Origin: Mesostigma viride
Lineage: Eukaryota > Streptophyta > Mesostigmatophyceae > Mesostigmatales > Mesostigmataceae
NCBI GenBank assembly: GCA_009746045.1
Contig: RPFO01000213.1
Span: 8,235,978-8,299,977, forward strand
Direction of reading: 5' to 3'
DNA: 64,000 nucleotides
Both the position numbers and the translations under genes were made by a program. Shown here piece after piece: positions 34,007 to 45,548 of the stretch. The first letter of the stretch is position 1. Each line of letters begins with the position of its first letter. The notes below the pieces were generated by a model, which was given only the letters and a program-made list of their open reading frames with translations, searched no databases and was not told where the DNA came from.

Positions 34007-35632
34007 ATGGGAAGCGTAGTGAAGGCCGGTTCACGCCGAGAGAAACGCAGCGCTGCCGATCCAAGAGTGCAGCCGTGCACGAAGCTCGCAAAGCGGCCTG
34101 CAGCAGCACCACCACCGCCGGCAGCGCCGACAATCCTGCCCCCGACAGCACTCCCTTCAACAACCGCCACAGCATCGGTGCCATCATCCATGTTGCCTGC
34201 GCAAAGAGCAGATGAAGACATGGCCTCGGTAGAGGCGGCGCTGGCCGCGCTCCTTGCCAAGAAGGAGGCAATGATTGCAGCCAGAAAGGCGGCCGATGTC
34301 TCCCATGCAACCCCTGAAGTAAGTCTCAGGAGTGGGTGGGGTTGTAAACCTGGACATGGTTATGAGTGGTGTGATTTGGGGGGTTGCAAACAGGGGTAGT
34401 TCATGAGTGGGCAGAGTGGGGGCTGTGGGAAATTGGGGTTATTTATGAGTGGAGGGGCTGTAAACTGGGTTGTTTTTTAGTGGGCTGAGCGGGGGCTGTT
34501 GGGGGGTTGTTAGCCGCGTTATTTATGTGGGCTGGGCGGGGGCTGTCGGAAACTGGGATTATTTATGAGTGGGCAGTGTGTGAAACTGTTTTTTTTTTTT
34601 TTTTTAACAACTGGTTGAGGAGGTTGTAAACACTTGGGATTATTTATGGGGGGGGGGGGGACTGTAAACTCGGTGGCATTTGAGGTGGCTGAGTGGCGCA
34701 CTCGTTTTTCATAGCCCCCGGGGGCTGTGGAGAACTGGGGTTAACATGAGGGGGAGGTTGTAAACTGCATGGGTGGTTTATGAGTGGGCTGAGTGGGGGG
34801 CTGTAGGAACCTGGGGTTATTTATGAGAGGGGGGGTCTAAACTGGTGTGGTTTATGTCAGAGTGGGCTGAGTGGGGCTGTGGGAAACTGGGATAATGTGT
34901 GGGTGGGGGGTTGTATTTAACTGGATTGTTTATGAGTGGGCTGAGCAGGGGCTGTCATAAACTGGGATTATTTATGAGCAGGCAGTGTGTGAAAAGTGGG
35001 ATTTTTTTGTTTTTGATTACTGATTGAGGGGGTTGAAAACCATTGGGATTATTTATGAGGGGGGCGGGTTGGAAACTGGGTGGTTTATGGGTGGCTGAGT
35101 GGTGACTGTGGGAAACTGGGGTTATTTATGAGAGGGGGGTCTAAACTGGGGTGGTTTATGTCAGAGTGGGCTGAGTGGGGGCTGTGGGAAACTGGGATAG
35201 TGTATGAGTGGGGGGGTCTAAACTGGGTTGTTCATGAGTGGGCTGAGCGGGGGCTGTCAGAACCTGGGATTATTTATGAGTGGGCAGTGTGTGAAACTGG
35301 GATATTATTATTATTATTATTTTTTAATGAGTGATTGCAATTTTACAACCCCATCATGAGGGGGTTGTAAACCCCCCTCATGAGGGGGTTGTAAAACCCC
35401 CTCATGAGGGGGTTGTAAACACTGGGATTATGAGTTTGCGGGCAGGGGAGGCCGCCTTGCTGTTCTTGAAACCCATTCAAGGATGTTCTAGGCAACACGT
35501 TGATTTTGATGTGCAACATTTCTATTGATCGAGGCTGTGAAAGGCTATGACACATCTTGAGTGTTTAAACTTGCCTTTTTTTTCTGCTCACAGGGAGACA
35601 AGGTGCCGGCCTCCTCGTCGTCGTCCACTTGA
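34007..35632 (+). CDS. Small two-exon protein, Pro/Ala-rich with helical segment
   Basis: Exon 1 is 34007-34318 (104 codons from the ATG), ending before GTAAGT at 34319. Exon 2 begins at 35594 after TTTTTTTTCTGCTCACAG and ends at TGA 35630-35632. The intron is phase 0, and the joined product is 116 aa. It has a basic start (KAGSRREKRSAADPR), a Pro/Ala-rich middle and a helix (SVEAALAALLAKKEAMIAAR), ending in poly-Ser. The ~1.28-kb intron is filled by a minisatellite. No known family. More 5' exons may exist (TTTTAG lies shortly upstream). Splice-site quality is the main support. Confidence 0.5.
34325..35300 (+). repeat. Intronic minisatellite GGGCTGTGGGAAACTGGGGTTATTTATGAGTG
   Basis: Imperfect units of about 60-70 bp built from GAGTGGGCTGAG, GGGGGCTGT, AAACTGGG and TTATTTATGAG, with a T-run at 34591-34607 and a (TTA)n at 35305. 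It lies wholly within the intron. Confidence 0.85.
35343..35424 (+). repeat. Three copies of a palindromic CCCCCTCATGAGGGGG unit
   Basis: CCCCCTCATGAGGGGGTTGT repeated at about 27-bp spacing; each unit is self-complementary and could form a hairpin near the 3' end of the intron. Confidence 0.85.
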
Positions 35633-35989
35633 CATCGTCATCTAGGCACTACGGCTGCGCATGTTTGTTTTTGTTTTCTTGATCTATACCGAGCGCTTTC
35701 TTGTTCATGAATTGGTTACTAGGGTGCGGTGGCAGATGAGACAATTGACACCAACCATCCGTTCATGTTTCTTGCGCATGTGCGTTTTTTAATGCATTCC
35801 AGGAACATTCCGAGATTTCTGTCACGCAACGACAAGCGCCAAGCCGGCGTTTGCAAATTGTCACTGATCGATAATCACTGTTGAAGAATGAAGAATCAAG
35901 AATGAAGAATGAAGATCTGTTACATTTATCTTTATATTTGTAATAAAGAAATCGCGAGGCGTGCTTTTCATCCGTTTTGCTTTGGAATG

Positions 35990-36560
35990 TGTTCTGATAT
36001 ATCTGTGTGACATGTCACGATATATCTGTGTGATATGTCATGATCGCCCGTGGTTTTATGTCACTGTTTTCTCCCTAGATTTATCAGTGACAATGTCACG
36101 GATTTTGTCACCCTTTTTTCCTGATATATCAGTGACAATGTCACGGATTTTGTCACCCTTTTTTCCTGATATATCAGTGACAATGTCACGGATTTTGTCA
36201 CCCTTTTTTCCTGATATATCAGTGATAATGTCACGGATTTGTCACCCTTTTTTTCGTGATATATCAGTGATAATGTCACGGATTTGTCACCCTTTTTTTC
36301 GTGATATATCAGTGATAATGTCACGGATTTTGTCAGTGCGTTTTGTCAAGTCGTGATATTGATATTTTGTGATAATTTCCTTGTTTTTGTCACAAAGATA
36401 ATCACAGAATATGCTGGTTTTATCACATGATTTGTCACGAAATGTCACAGAATATCACAGTTTTGTCACAAAAAATCACAAAGTGTCACATTTTGTCACA
36501 TCCACATCACAAAATGTCACGTGATATGTCACAAAATATCACAAAATGTCACACCCCCCT
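35990..36560 (-). repeat. Right inverted TCACAAAATGTCA array with 46-bp tandem units
   Basis: Contains about five units of GTGACAATGTCACGGATTTT and GTCACCCTTTTTTCCTGATA (36080-36320), then TCACAAAATATCACAAAATG runs mirroring the left array. Open frames here are repeat translations. Confidence 0.9.
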
Positions 36561-36721
36561 TCCTAGTGCGGCTAGTAAATTTACTACCTAAGACTCGACG
36601 TTGTAATTATTACCGCCTTGGATCTCAGGCGTGGGATCGTGCGTGGTAAGATTACCGCGTGGTAATTTACGCCTCGGATCCTTTTTACCACCCTCGGACG
36701 AAAAGTATAGTGAACATCTAT

Positions 36722-36900
36722 CTAAATCCATCAACATCAACTCTACCTAGGTAGGGGATCTGTCTGGCGTGCCTCCCGCGGGTTTGCACACGCGGGCGCT
36801 TCCCCACGGGGGGGGGCTCGTTGTCCTCCATGACCTGGGCCCACTTCTTGCATGGCCTGTGTTAATTGTCCATCATCTTCCCAAGGTGCTCTGATGCTGC
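36722..36900 (-). mobile_element. LINE (family 2) ORF2 C-terminal remnant
   Basis: The minus strand reads [20 protein letters not shown] then RVQTRGRHARQIPYLGR. Same peptide as 23640-23721. No RT domain remains next to it. Confidence 0.55.
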
Positions 36901-36931
36901 CGGTGAGCACAAGAGGCCCACACCACCTTAA

Positions 36932-37385
36932 TTAATTAATTAATTAATTAAACTCGTGCTCCCGTTGGGGAGTCACGGAGCACCGAAGTGCTTTTAATCC
37001 CTGTGTGTGCACAACAGGAGAAAGGGCAGAGACCCCCAGTCTCCTTCATGCCTAAGGCATGCCACAGCTGCATGCATTCGGGCGCGCTAGCTAAACGGAC
37101 ACGCTAACGATCCGGCAATCTGTGGGTGCAATGAGACCCATGTGAGCATGGCATAACAAGGGAGCGTGGGCAAGGAATCTGGCCATAGCCAGGACGTAGC
37201 ATGGCTGTACAAGGACTAAGCTAAGGCTATATGGCTGGTTGTATACCGTTCATGAGCGATTGACGTGTCTAGGTATGTTGGCACAGCTAGGCAAACATTG
37301 CTGCCATGGCGGCAGTGACTACTGAGGGATACAAGCTATATAGGGCTATTAGCTAGTCTAGCCCGCGGGGGGTGTCCAAATCTTG
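36932..37385 (-). mobile_element. SINE-like retroposon, copy 3
   Basis: (TTAA)n tail (36932-36952), hairpin GTGCTCC...GGAGCAC (36956-36983), then the shared body. The 5' side on the minus strand starts near GGACACCCCCCGCGGGCTAG. Shared with 39483-39940 almost throughout. Confidence 0.8.
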
Positions 37386-37499
37386 TGGTTGATCATCAGG
37401 TCCCCGCCCCTCCACTACACCTTGGGCTTTTGGGGGTCCTGCTTGTGGCGGAGGAGGTATTCCGGCCACAGGTCGCGTCGCTGCTGCTGCTGAGCGGGG

Positions 37500-38765
37500 G
37501 TCAGGTCGTCGTCCAGCGTCCAGCTAGGTGAGGTCGTGCAACCGCTTGCGACGGGAGAGGAACCGCTGCTTGTCGATCCTCACGGGAGGGGAAGGTTGGC
37601 AGGACTGGTGGGGGATCATGTCCCGTGAGTGGGGAAGGCGGTGACACCCACGCAGTTCTACCTCACCTACCAAGCCCATGAGGGTAAGGAGCTGGTGGGT
37701 TAAGCTCGTCGGCAAGGGAGGTTGACGTCTCACCTGGCTTCTGGGGGAAGCGACGCAGCACCACCCGGCAGTCGCGGCGGGCGCGGTCGGTGGCCTCCCG
37801 TTGTTGAGCCTGGCGAACGTCTTCAAGCTCCTGGAGCTTTGTAGCGATGGCGTCGGTGGTGGAGGCGGTCGCTGTACAGGCGGGCGTCAGCTAACGGACG
37901 TCCGCAGCATGCAGGTCCGCATGCATAGGATACGGGGGCGGGAGGTCACCAGCATCCAGCCGGAGTGGCTGGGATGCGATGGTGGCCGTCTGCTCCGCTA
38001 TCTTTGGTACCTGTGAGGCAAGGTCCTCGGTGTGGGCGGTGATGGCCTCAAGCTTCAGTTCTTCATGAGCACGCCGCACTTGCCCTCCACCTGGTTAAGG
38101 CGAGAGACAAGTGCAGCGTGCGTGTCCGATGCCTGCGCCGCGGTGTGCAGGGCCGTGAACTGGGGTTGGAGCTTGTGGACGACCTTGGTTTCCACATTGG
38201 AGACCCGGGCCTCCACCGTGTTGAGCGTCGTGTTCAGCGAGGTCAGCTTCTCGGCCAACGGCCAGGTCACGTGCTCCTCCAGCACTGCACGACATCCGAG
38301 CAGGCTGCTCGGATGTCGTCCTTAATTGCAGAGGGAGGGAGCCGACGTGGTTGCCGGCTGCGCAGGCTGGGCTGGGGTGCGGAGCTGAGCGATGATGGCG
38401 GCTTCAATGAGCTGGAAGTGGCTGCACAGGATTGCGAGGCGCAGGGTGGGCAGGTCGGGGTGAATGGGCCAGCCGTGCCCCATGAGCTTGCCTTCCTTTG
38501 CTAAGAACTTGATTATTGCTCCGCATTCGTCCTTCGTCAGGGCCGGCAGCGAGGCGCTGAAAGAGAAGGAATCGTGGCTTGGGAGGTAGTGGCTCCAGTT
38601 TTCGTGGCAGGGTTTCTTGGGTTCTGGTGAGGCGCTTGGCGATGGGTTTGCTGGCGGTGGGTTTGTGGGCCCAGTCGGCTGGGCAACGACGATGGTGAGT
38701 GGGTTGGGCTGGGAGCCGGAAAGCTCCTTGTCCAAACTCCGTTTTGCTTTTTGGGTCGTCATCAC
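37500..38765 (-). pseudogene. LINE ORF1-like protein remnant (second family)
   Basis: The minus strand, in three successive frames, gives MMTTQKAKRSLDKELSGSQP, then ALTKDECGAIIKFLAKEGKL and LPTLRLAILCSHFQLIEAAI (38765-38322); then a coiled coil LTSLNTTLNTVEARVSNVET (38285-38055), EELKLEAITAHTEDLASQVP (38079-37891) and a basic tail to 37524. The layout (helical IAAFL-like segment, Cys/Ile-rich helix, coiled coil) parallels ORF1 at 14493-15686. Frame changes show decay. Confidence 0.5.
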
Positions 38766-38769
38766 TACA

Positions 38770-39290
38770 ATACGCTTCCGCGGACACCTTTTTCAGCGGG
38801 GAAAGTGCCCCCGGGCTTCCGGGGCAAATTCAGCAAGCGCTGCGGAACTTAGATACTAAAATTTCGTTTTTGGTTCGTACCGTACAGCCAATCATTTTGC
38901 GCCCGGATCAAATTGTGATCTGGGCACTGAACACAAAAATTTCAGCGGAACGTACGAAAAACCAACGCAACTACAGAAAATTTTCAGTGACGAAACTGTA
39001 GTACCGTGTACCAAGCAAAGTATAGTAGGACTTCGCTAAAATCACGTTCGGAATTTTTCCCCGCAAGATTCCCCCGCAAGATTCCCCCGCACGATTCCCC
39101 CCGCTAGGTTCAGGCTCCAGTCGATGCTCGCCAAATGGCGCAAAAAAAGAAACATATGTTAAAATCAACGGTGCAAATCCTCGTTACCGCTCGGGTAACA
39201 TTCTCACTCATTTCGCGTCTCCTACGAACCGTATTGTAGTGATAGCTGCTTGTCACGTGCGTAACTTTGGCAATACTGCGTTTCAGTCGT
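38770..39290. other. No gene; probable LINE 5' UTR of the remnant to the left
   Basis: Contains short tandem CCCCGCAAGATT units (39058-39100). No protein motif. Confidence 0.3.
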
Positions 39291-39299
39291 AACCGATTA

Positions 39300-39412
39300 T
39301 ACTGGCATGTGCGTCTCAGAAAAGCGCATCGAATGCAAGTGGTCTGACCGAATTTGGGGCTCAGACGCAAAAGATCTGAACTCCGCCGTCAGCCATACCG
39401 CCGTCAGCCATT
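39300..39412 (-). other. LINE 5' region motif, second occurrence
   Basis: TGTGCGTCTCAGAAAAGCGC, GACCGAATTTGGGGCTCAGA and GAACTCCGCCGTCAGCCAT resemble 15815-15925 and 50640-50750. Confidence 0.45.
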
Positions 39413-39482
39413 TTCGTCAAGTCCGGTTGACACCACCTTGACCCGGGGAGTTGTCTAGATCATTGGGGGCAATCGATTATAT

Positions 39483-39940
39483 TAATTAATTAATTAAACT
39501 CGTGCTCCCGTTGGGGAGTCACGTCCGGAGCACCTGATGAGTGCTTTTAATCCCTGTGTGTGCACAATTAACCCAACAGGAAGAAAGGGCAGAGACCCCC
39601 GCTTTCTCCTTCATGCCACATGCAAAGGCATGCCACAGCTGCAATCGGACTCGGTAAACGATCCGGCAAGATCTGTGGGTACAATAAGACCCATGTGAGC
39701 ATATCATAACACGGAGCGCGGGCAAGTAATCTGCTCAAGCATAGCCAGGACGTAGCATGGCTGTACAAGGACTAAGCTAAGGCTATATGGCTGGTTGTGT
39801 ACGGTGTGTTAGCGGTGCACGTGACTAAGTATGGTGGCACAGCTAGACAAATTAACATTCTAAGCATGGCTGCCATGGCGGCAGTGACTACCAATGGATA
39901 CAAGCTAGGGCTAATTTAGCTATTCTAGCCCGCACTGGGG
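39483..39940 (-). mobile_element. SINE-like retroposon, copy 4
   Basis: (TTAA)n tail, hairpin with a small insertion (GTCACGTCCGGAGCACC), TGCTTTTAATCCCTGTGTGT, then the shared body to TTCTAGCCCGCACTGGGGGC at about 39940. It lies directly against the left end of the TTAA-type element. Confidence 0.8.
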
Positions 39941-40106
39941 GCGCCCCACATGCATCTCTCATCATCGGGGACGTGCGCCCGCCGAATTTTTTGGCGCCAA
40001 AAATATTCGCGGTACCGCCGTGAAGTGAAAAGTGGGTGCACGGTGCGCGCATCCCTTGCGGAAGTGGCCATGGCGACTGCGTTTAGGCGAAACTAGCAAT
40101 GTAGGG

Positions 40107-40500
40107 CTAGAGAAATGCAAAAAAAATGCTCGAATGTTGGAGACGATGATTTAATGATGTTGGGTTGTGGCGGCAAGTTGCTGGTTTACAATATCGCTGC
40201 TTTCTTTTACTGCCATCGGCATGGGGGGTAAACTGCATTTTTTGGTCGCGCGGAATAAAATAGAATTCGTGATAGCGGCAGTGAATTCGCAGTTTTGGGG
40301 GGCTTTTTGACCGTAAACGATGCATTAATATCGGTAGCATTGAATTCCAAACCAAACTGGTGCTTTTTGCTACATTTTCGGCTATTCTCGGTAAGTAATT
40401 CTTCAGGCCTGCGCAGTGCATGTCGGAACCTTCCATGGAAGAACGGCCGTTGTTGCGCGCCTGGGCGAGGGATCTGCGAGGGACAGGTATAGATTTGTCG
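40107..40500 (-). pseudogene. Conserved minus-strand ORF of the TTAA elements (copy at 40 kb)
   Basis: Encodes AQARNNGRSSMEGSDMHCAG then LKNYLPRIAENVAKS. It is alignable to 9.9-10.3 kb and 48.1-48.3 kb although DNA between the motifs has diverged. Family not recognised. Confidence 0.4.
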
Positions 40501-41343
40501 CGAATGTTATGTGCTATCAGTTCTTTCTTCTATGAGCTCATCGTTCGAAGTTTTTTTCGTTCTTTTTGGGCAGTTTCCGCCAGCTAGCTCGCCGTTGCTT
40601 GCCGTGGTGTTGTCGAATACCTGGCAGCTTTAGATTGTTTTCGCTGACGTCGTGGTCAGTGCCGCTTCAGTCGAAGCCTATATCTTCTCGGGAAGGTTTA
40701 AGGCATTTCATAAAACGTGTTCTGGCAAGGATGTTGTGCGTATGGACGCTTCTTGTTGTGTGAGAGTTACGCACCCTCTCTTCGCAGCGGCATCACAGCG
40801 CTCATGCGCTGGAGGGCCGCCAATGGTTTCTTTCCATTTTATCGTGCAGGGGAGGAAGTGTTTTATTGACGATCATGTTGGAGATATTGCATTTGTGTGA
40901 CTGCATGTAGATAGCTACCACCATTGGTTTATTTGAGCTTTCCCTTGATATCATCATGTGAAAAGACTGCAATGTGCTGAGCCAACCATGGTTGACTGCA
41001 TGCAAGCTTTGTATGCCATGATCTCCTTGGTTCCTTGCCCTCCATAGTTCCAGTTTGTTGCCCATCTCAGGTAGGGCAGTTCAGGAGTTGTTGCTGTGTT
41101 GATTAGCTTGGTTGGCATCAACCTTACACTCTAATCTGGGAGAAACATAGAAAATGCTGGTAAGGCATTTTAGTGCCATCATCATTATTGCTATTCACAT
41201 GCTTATAAGTCTGGCCATGCTCGAGGGACGGTTAAGGGGTATGAGGTGTGTGGCCAACCCTGTGTACTTCATAACATATTCAGCATGTATTTGATGCATG
41301 TTGGATGGCATGTAAAGTGTATTTGTGTTAACTTGGTTACTGA

Positions 41344-41743
41344 GTGGTCAAGAAGACGCTAGAGTACAAGGCTGAGGCAGCCCGGGCGTGGCATGTGAAG
41401 CGTGGCCATCGCTGGGATGAGGGCAAGGTAGATGCCCAGAGGGGCCAGGTCACCTACAGCAAGGGGGTGCACTATGGGGGTGTGGGGGCTGCTACTGGGG
41501 GGGCGGGGGCGGGCAGCAATGAGGATGATGATGACACTGCACACATCCCTTGCTTGCGCTGCTCTAAGACCGATGCATCTGATGATGACCCTTTCTTGCT
41601 GTGCAGCACACCCGGGTGCGATGGGGGGCTCCACCTGAGCTGCACGGTCCCTCTCCTGCCCAGCGTACCTGATGGGGACTGGTTCTGCCCAGTTTGCTGT
41701 GGGGAAGACTGTGATGATGGCAGTGATAGTGACAGTGACTAGT
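41344..41743 (+). CDS. PHD finger protein (partial, likely last exon)
   Basis: An open frame of about 132 codons ending at TAG 41741-41743. There is no ATG near its start and a TGA lies just upstream, so it is probably a 3' exon. The N-terminal part is basic (KKTLEYKAEAARAWHVKRGH). The zinc module has Cys4-His-Cys3 spacing: CLRC, LLC..PGC, LHLSC, WFCPVC, i.e. a PHD finger, a fold that commonly reads histone H3 tails. An acidic tail (CDDGSDSDSD) follows. PiggyBac transposases also end in a Cys-rich zinc finger, so this could be a transposase remnant or a captured host exon. Confidence 0.6.
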
Positions 41744-42261
41744 ATAATGGACGCCCAGGTGGCATGCTGCCAAAGAGCATAACTTCCACACCGCTTGTCC
41801 AAATGCAGCCAGATTTTGCCAGCGTGTGTGTCGATGACTAATGGAATTTTGAATATCATGTTTGGCCCATTTCACATGTGTTTGGTATTTTATTATTTTT
41901 GGCATGTGTGAAAAACAGCGTTTTTGTACTTGCAAGAGCATAAAAATTCTAAAGCATGTCAGATATGGGTTGTGAGTGGCTCTAATTGTTGGCCACCCAC
42001 GACCTGCTTGGGCAATATCTTCCTGGCCTGAATTGATGTGTGCATTGGCTGGGGCATACTGTGCCCTAATTAGCGTCTTTTTCTATTTTTAGCGCGATAC
42101 CGGCGCGTGGTTGGGGGTAGAACCTTCAATGAATGCATGGATAACTCACTAAACATGTTATTTAGGGCCCCTAATCATGGCTGGGCATAATTCAATTGAA
42201 TTCATATTGAAAACAGTGTATTCCAGTTTTGGGGGGTTTTGGTGGCACACCTCCCCTTAAA

Positions 42262-43560
42262 TGGGATAGCTTATTAGGCATTTATACAGCATGCACTTGA
42301 AATGATATTATCGCGTTGTAGTACCTTCAATTAGTTCTGGCATGCACCTTGTGCATGGCCACATATACTGAAGCTTGCGCCTCACTGTTAGCCGACGTCT
42401 TGAGCCCACCTCACCTTTGTAGCATAAGCTATGCGCCAGCACTCAGCCTACCTATGGTATTGCATGGTTGTATAAAGCACCCGGCCACAGTGTTGCGCCC
42501 CGGCACCAATGATGCTGTCCGGAGAGCTACAGCGCCGTTGGATCCATCATCGTACGCTCCAGATTGTCGGCGGCTAACGTTTTAACTTTTTTCATTTTGC
42601 CTTCGTATATCAATTGCATTACCGAAAGCCAAGCCTTGACCCCCAAGACGTCCGGCTTTCAAGTTGGAGTGTACCCCCGCGGCATCTAGCAATGCCGACT
42701 AGTTTCAAGTGCGCACCAGTCAAAGTAGTTACCCTTCGCACAAACTCCAGCCACACATTTTCGTAACCGCCCTTTTGGCACCGCAGGAACTATTCTGTCT
42801 GATTCGGCCAGATTTCATCCAAGGAATCGGAAAGGAAAAACGGTGGAATCAGAAAAGGAAAACGGTGGAATCATTTTCAGCCTGACCTAGTACAACACTA
42901 TCGTCCGTTCAAGTCCGGCCTCACGGCCCATGCGACGCCATGTCGACCCGCCCATGCTTAGCCTTTTTTGCGCTAGACTAAAGAAAAATGGTCCCGTTCT
43001 TGCCTAAGCAAAAAAATGCACCTCAGCACCTGCTAGCCATGGTAAATTTGCTAGCGATGGCAGTCTGGGAAACTTACTAACCAAACGGCAAATCAATCCA
43101 ATCTCACGTTCAAAATGCCGCTTCCGTAGACATGTGTCGACTACTTTGTTTATGCGTGTGATTCAAACAAGCCAATTGTGAATTCCAGATTAGGAGTTAA
43201 GGTTTATGGCTGGCAGGACTGATATATTGCATGACGACACACCCTTTTTTGGCTTGAGACAGAAAGCTGTATATAAATTTCTTACATGAGATGTTTGTCA
43301 TGTTCATTTTGATTTTAACGCACAGCCCCCCATTCAGCATGTCGAATGGCATGCGCATGTGCTGGCCGGCAGCCACTGCCATGTCGCCGGATCAGACTGG
43401 CGTACAAACCACACAATCTTCTTGTTCACGCATGCTAACCACAACCATCGGTAAGCCGACGTTGTGCAGGAATTTTTTTTCATATGCCTTGGTTTAATAG
43501 TGGACGCTGCATCCCTGATTCGGCCGTGAAGCTTGTTGTCAGCTAGACGTTAGCAGCTGA
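42262..43560. other. No supported gene
   Basis: AT/GC-mixed sequence with short frames only; GGAATCGGAAAGGAAAAACGG and GGAATCAGAAAAGGAAAACGG at 42823-42865 form a short tandem repeat. Confidence 0.3.
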
Positions 43561-43573
43561 GTGCCGGGCCGCC

Positions 43574-43880
43574 CTATGTGGAATAACTTTCACATTGTCC
43601 ATCGGCATTAACAGTTGAAAATTCCCTCCGATCGACCATGCCATAACAGGAAAATGCCATCATCTGTTGCAGTCCAGGCTTATATTTGCCACGATGTGGT
43701 GTGTGCCAGTTGTGCCACCTGTAATTTACATTACTAGGCTTGGTGTTCCTAGGGATTCCATTCATGGTGTTCCACTTAGTAGCCATACCAGCATGCCTTG
43801 CAGTTTTCACAATAGATAGCCTGCAGGCCATATCAAACCCAACTCCCAAGTTGTCCAGTAATGCATGTGGTACCAATGAA
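43574..43880 (-). pseudogene. Possible KDZ-type transposase fragment
   Basis: An open minus frame of about 100 codons: VPHALLDNLGVGFDMACRLS, then NVNYRWHNWHTPHRGKYKPG and LQQMMAFSCYGMVDRREFST. The succession of a DMAC (YDIAC-like) motif, a VNxxxHxxxH-type element, YxPGL and an acidic/ER motif recalls the KDZ (Kyakuja-Dileera-Zisupton) transposase core. Canonical residues are missing (GE/E variants). Recognition is from memory of the family pattern, so confidence is low. Confidence 0.35.
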
Positions 43881-43954
43881 CCTTACCTTGTACAGTAAAA
43901 TAAGTTATGATATTGGTTGATGTTGTGCGCCCGTGCTTTCAATTTGTTTCATAA

Positions 43955-44105
43955 TCCATGTGCCGTTCAGGCATGCACGTGTGAAACATCCAGGTATGCC
44001 TGTCATCTTCCCCCCCCCGTATGATTCAATATCTCAGAGCCCAGATTGTTGTGGCACTGCGATAATGCATTATATAGCGTTGAAGAAAATGTGGGGCAGG
44101 TATTT
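43955..44105. repeat. Diverged direct repeat, left copy
   Basis: GCATGCACGTGTGAAACATCCAGG..TTGTTGTGGCACTGCGATAATGC..TAGCGTTGAAGAAAA recurs at 45090-45205 as GCATGCACGTGTCAAACAGCCAGG..TTGTTGTGGCACTGCCATCATGC..CAGCGCTGAAGAAAA. The two copies flank the microsatellite block. Confidence 0.8.
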
Positions 44106-44269
44106 GTGCAATTAACGCGCCATACGAACATTCCGGACGGTACATTCCGGTGATGTCGGGCAGTTGGGGGGTTCGCTTGGTCCCTTGGTTGCTTCCTCGC
44201 TTGGCTGCCACTGCGGGGGTGTAAGGACAGGTGCTCAAATGGAGAGACACTAGACGTGCATGCATGTTT

Positions 44270-44961
<692 letters not shown>

Positions 44962-45089
44962 GACATGTGTGTGTGTCTGGCTGTCTGGGTGGGTGGGTGT
45001 GCGTGCTTGGGTGCGTGGGACAGTGTGGATGTGGGTGTGCTTGCTTGCGTGGGTGCGTGAGGGAGGGAGTGGCTGGGTGAGCGAGTCAA

Positions 45090-45205
45090 GCATGCACGTG
45101 TCAAACAGCCAGGTAGAATTGTCATCCTTTCCCCCCATCATGACAAATCATTGGCATGGATTGTTGTGGCACTGCCATCATGCACTACAGCGCTGAAGAA
45201 AACGA
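45090..45205. repeat. Diverged direct repeat, right copy
   Basis: Partner of 43955-44105; see that entry for the shared blocks. Confidence 0.8.
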
Positions 45206-45516
45206 CGATGGGCAAATATATGTGAAAGTGACACAACATAGCCCATGGCGGTGGCTGCTATCAACAAGCAGCTCTTGCCTCCATGCACAGTCAAACACCT
45301 GCATCTTCTTCAATGCAGATTATTGACATCTCTTTTGTATATTATGTACAGATTATTTGCATTTGTAATATTATTTGTATACCACTGCAGTTTGCAACAT
45401 GTAACCAGTGTTGCTAGTAATCTGGTAATGTGAGCCGTGTTGATATCAAAGTGCTGCGATGCAAGTCATACATCAGAACTAAAGCGGCAACACTGGCTAC
45501 GGACACAAAGAGTCAT

Positions 45517-45548
<32 letters not shown>

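Larger units (their letters stand above)
28790..36712. mobile_element. Large element bounded by inverted TGTGACA / GTGGTAA arrays
   Basis: CGCACTAGGAAGGGG followed by TGTGACATTTTGTGATATTT at 28934-28972 is the reverse complement of the sequence ending at about 36567. Outside this core both sides carry GGTAA/GATCC motifs in matching order (28840-28935 against 36570-36680). Inside, both ends have several hundred bases of TCACAAAATGTCA-type repeats in opposite orientation (28945-29240; 35990-36560). I read this as long structured terminal inverted repeats of one DNA transposon about 7.7-7.9 kb long. No target duplication and no transposase were identified. Confidence 0.55.
39967..42256. mobile_element. 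TTAA-type (piggyBac-like end) element carrying a PHD finger ORF
   Basis: The left end is GGGGACGTGCGCCC and the right end, read inward, is GGGGAGGTGTGCCACC, followed outside by TTAA (42257-42260). No TTAA is kept at the left. The 5' ~550 bp and 3' ~450 bp match the 1,921-bp element at 47690-49610 (for example AGCGTCTTTTTCTATTTTTAG and CGCGTGGTTGGG near 42080-42110 and 49425-49465). The middle differs and holds a PHD finger ORF. No DDE transposase seen. Confidence 0.65.
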
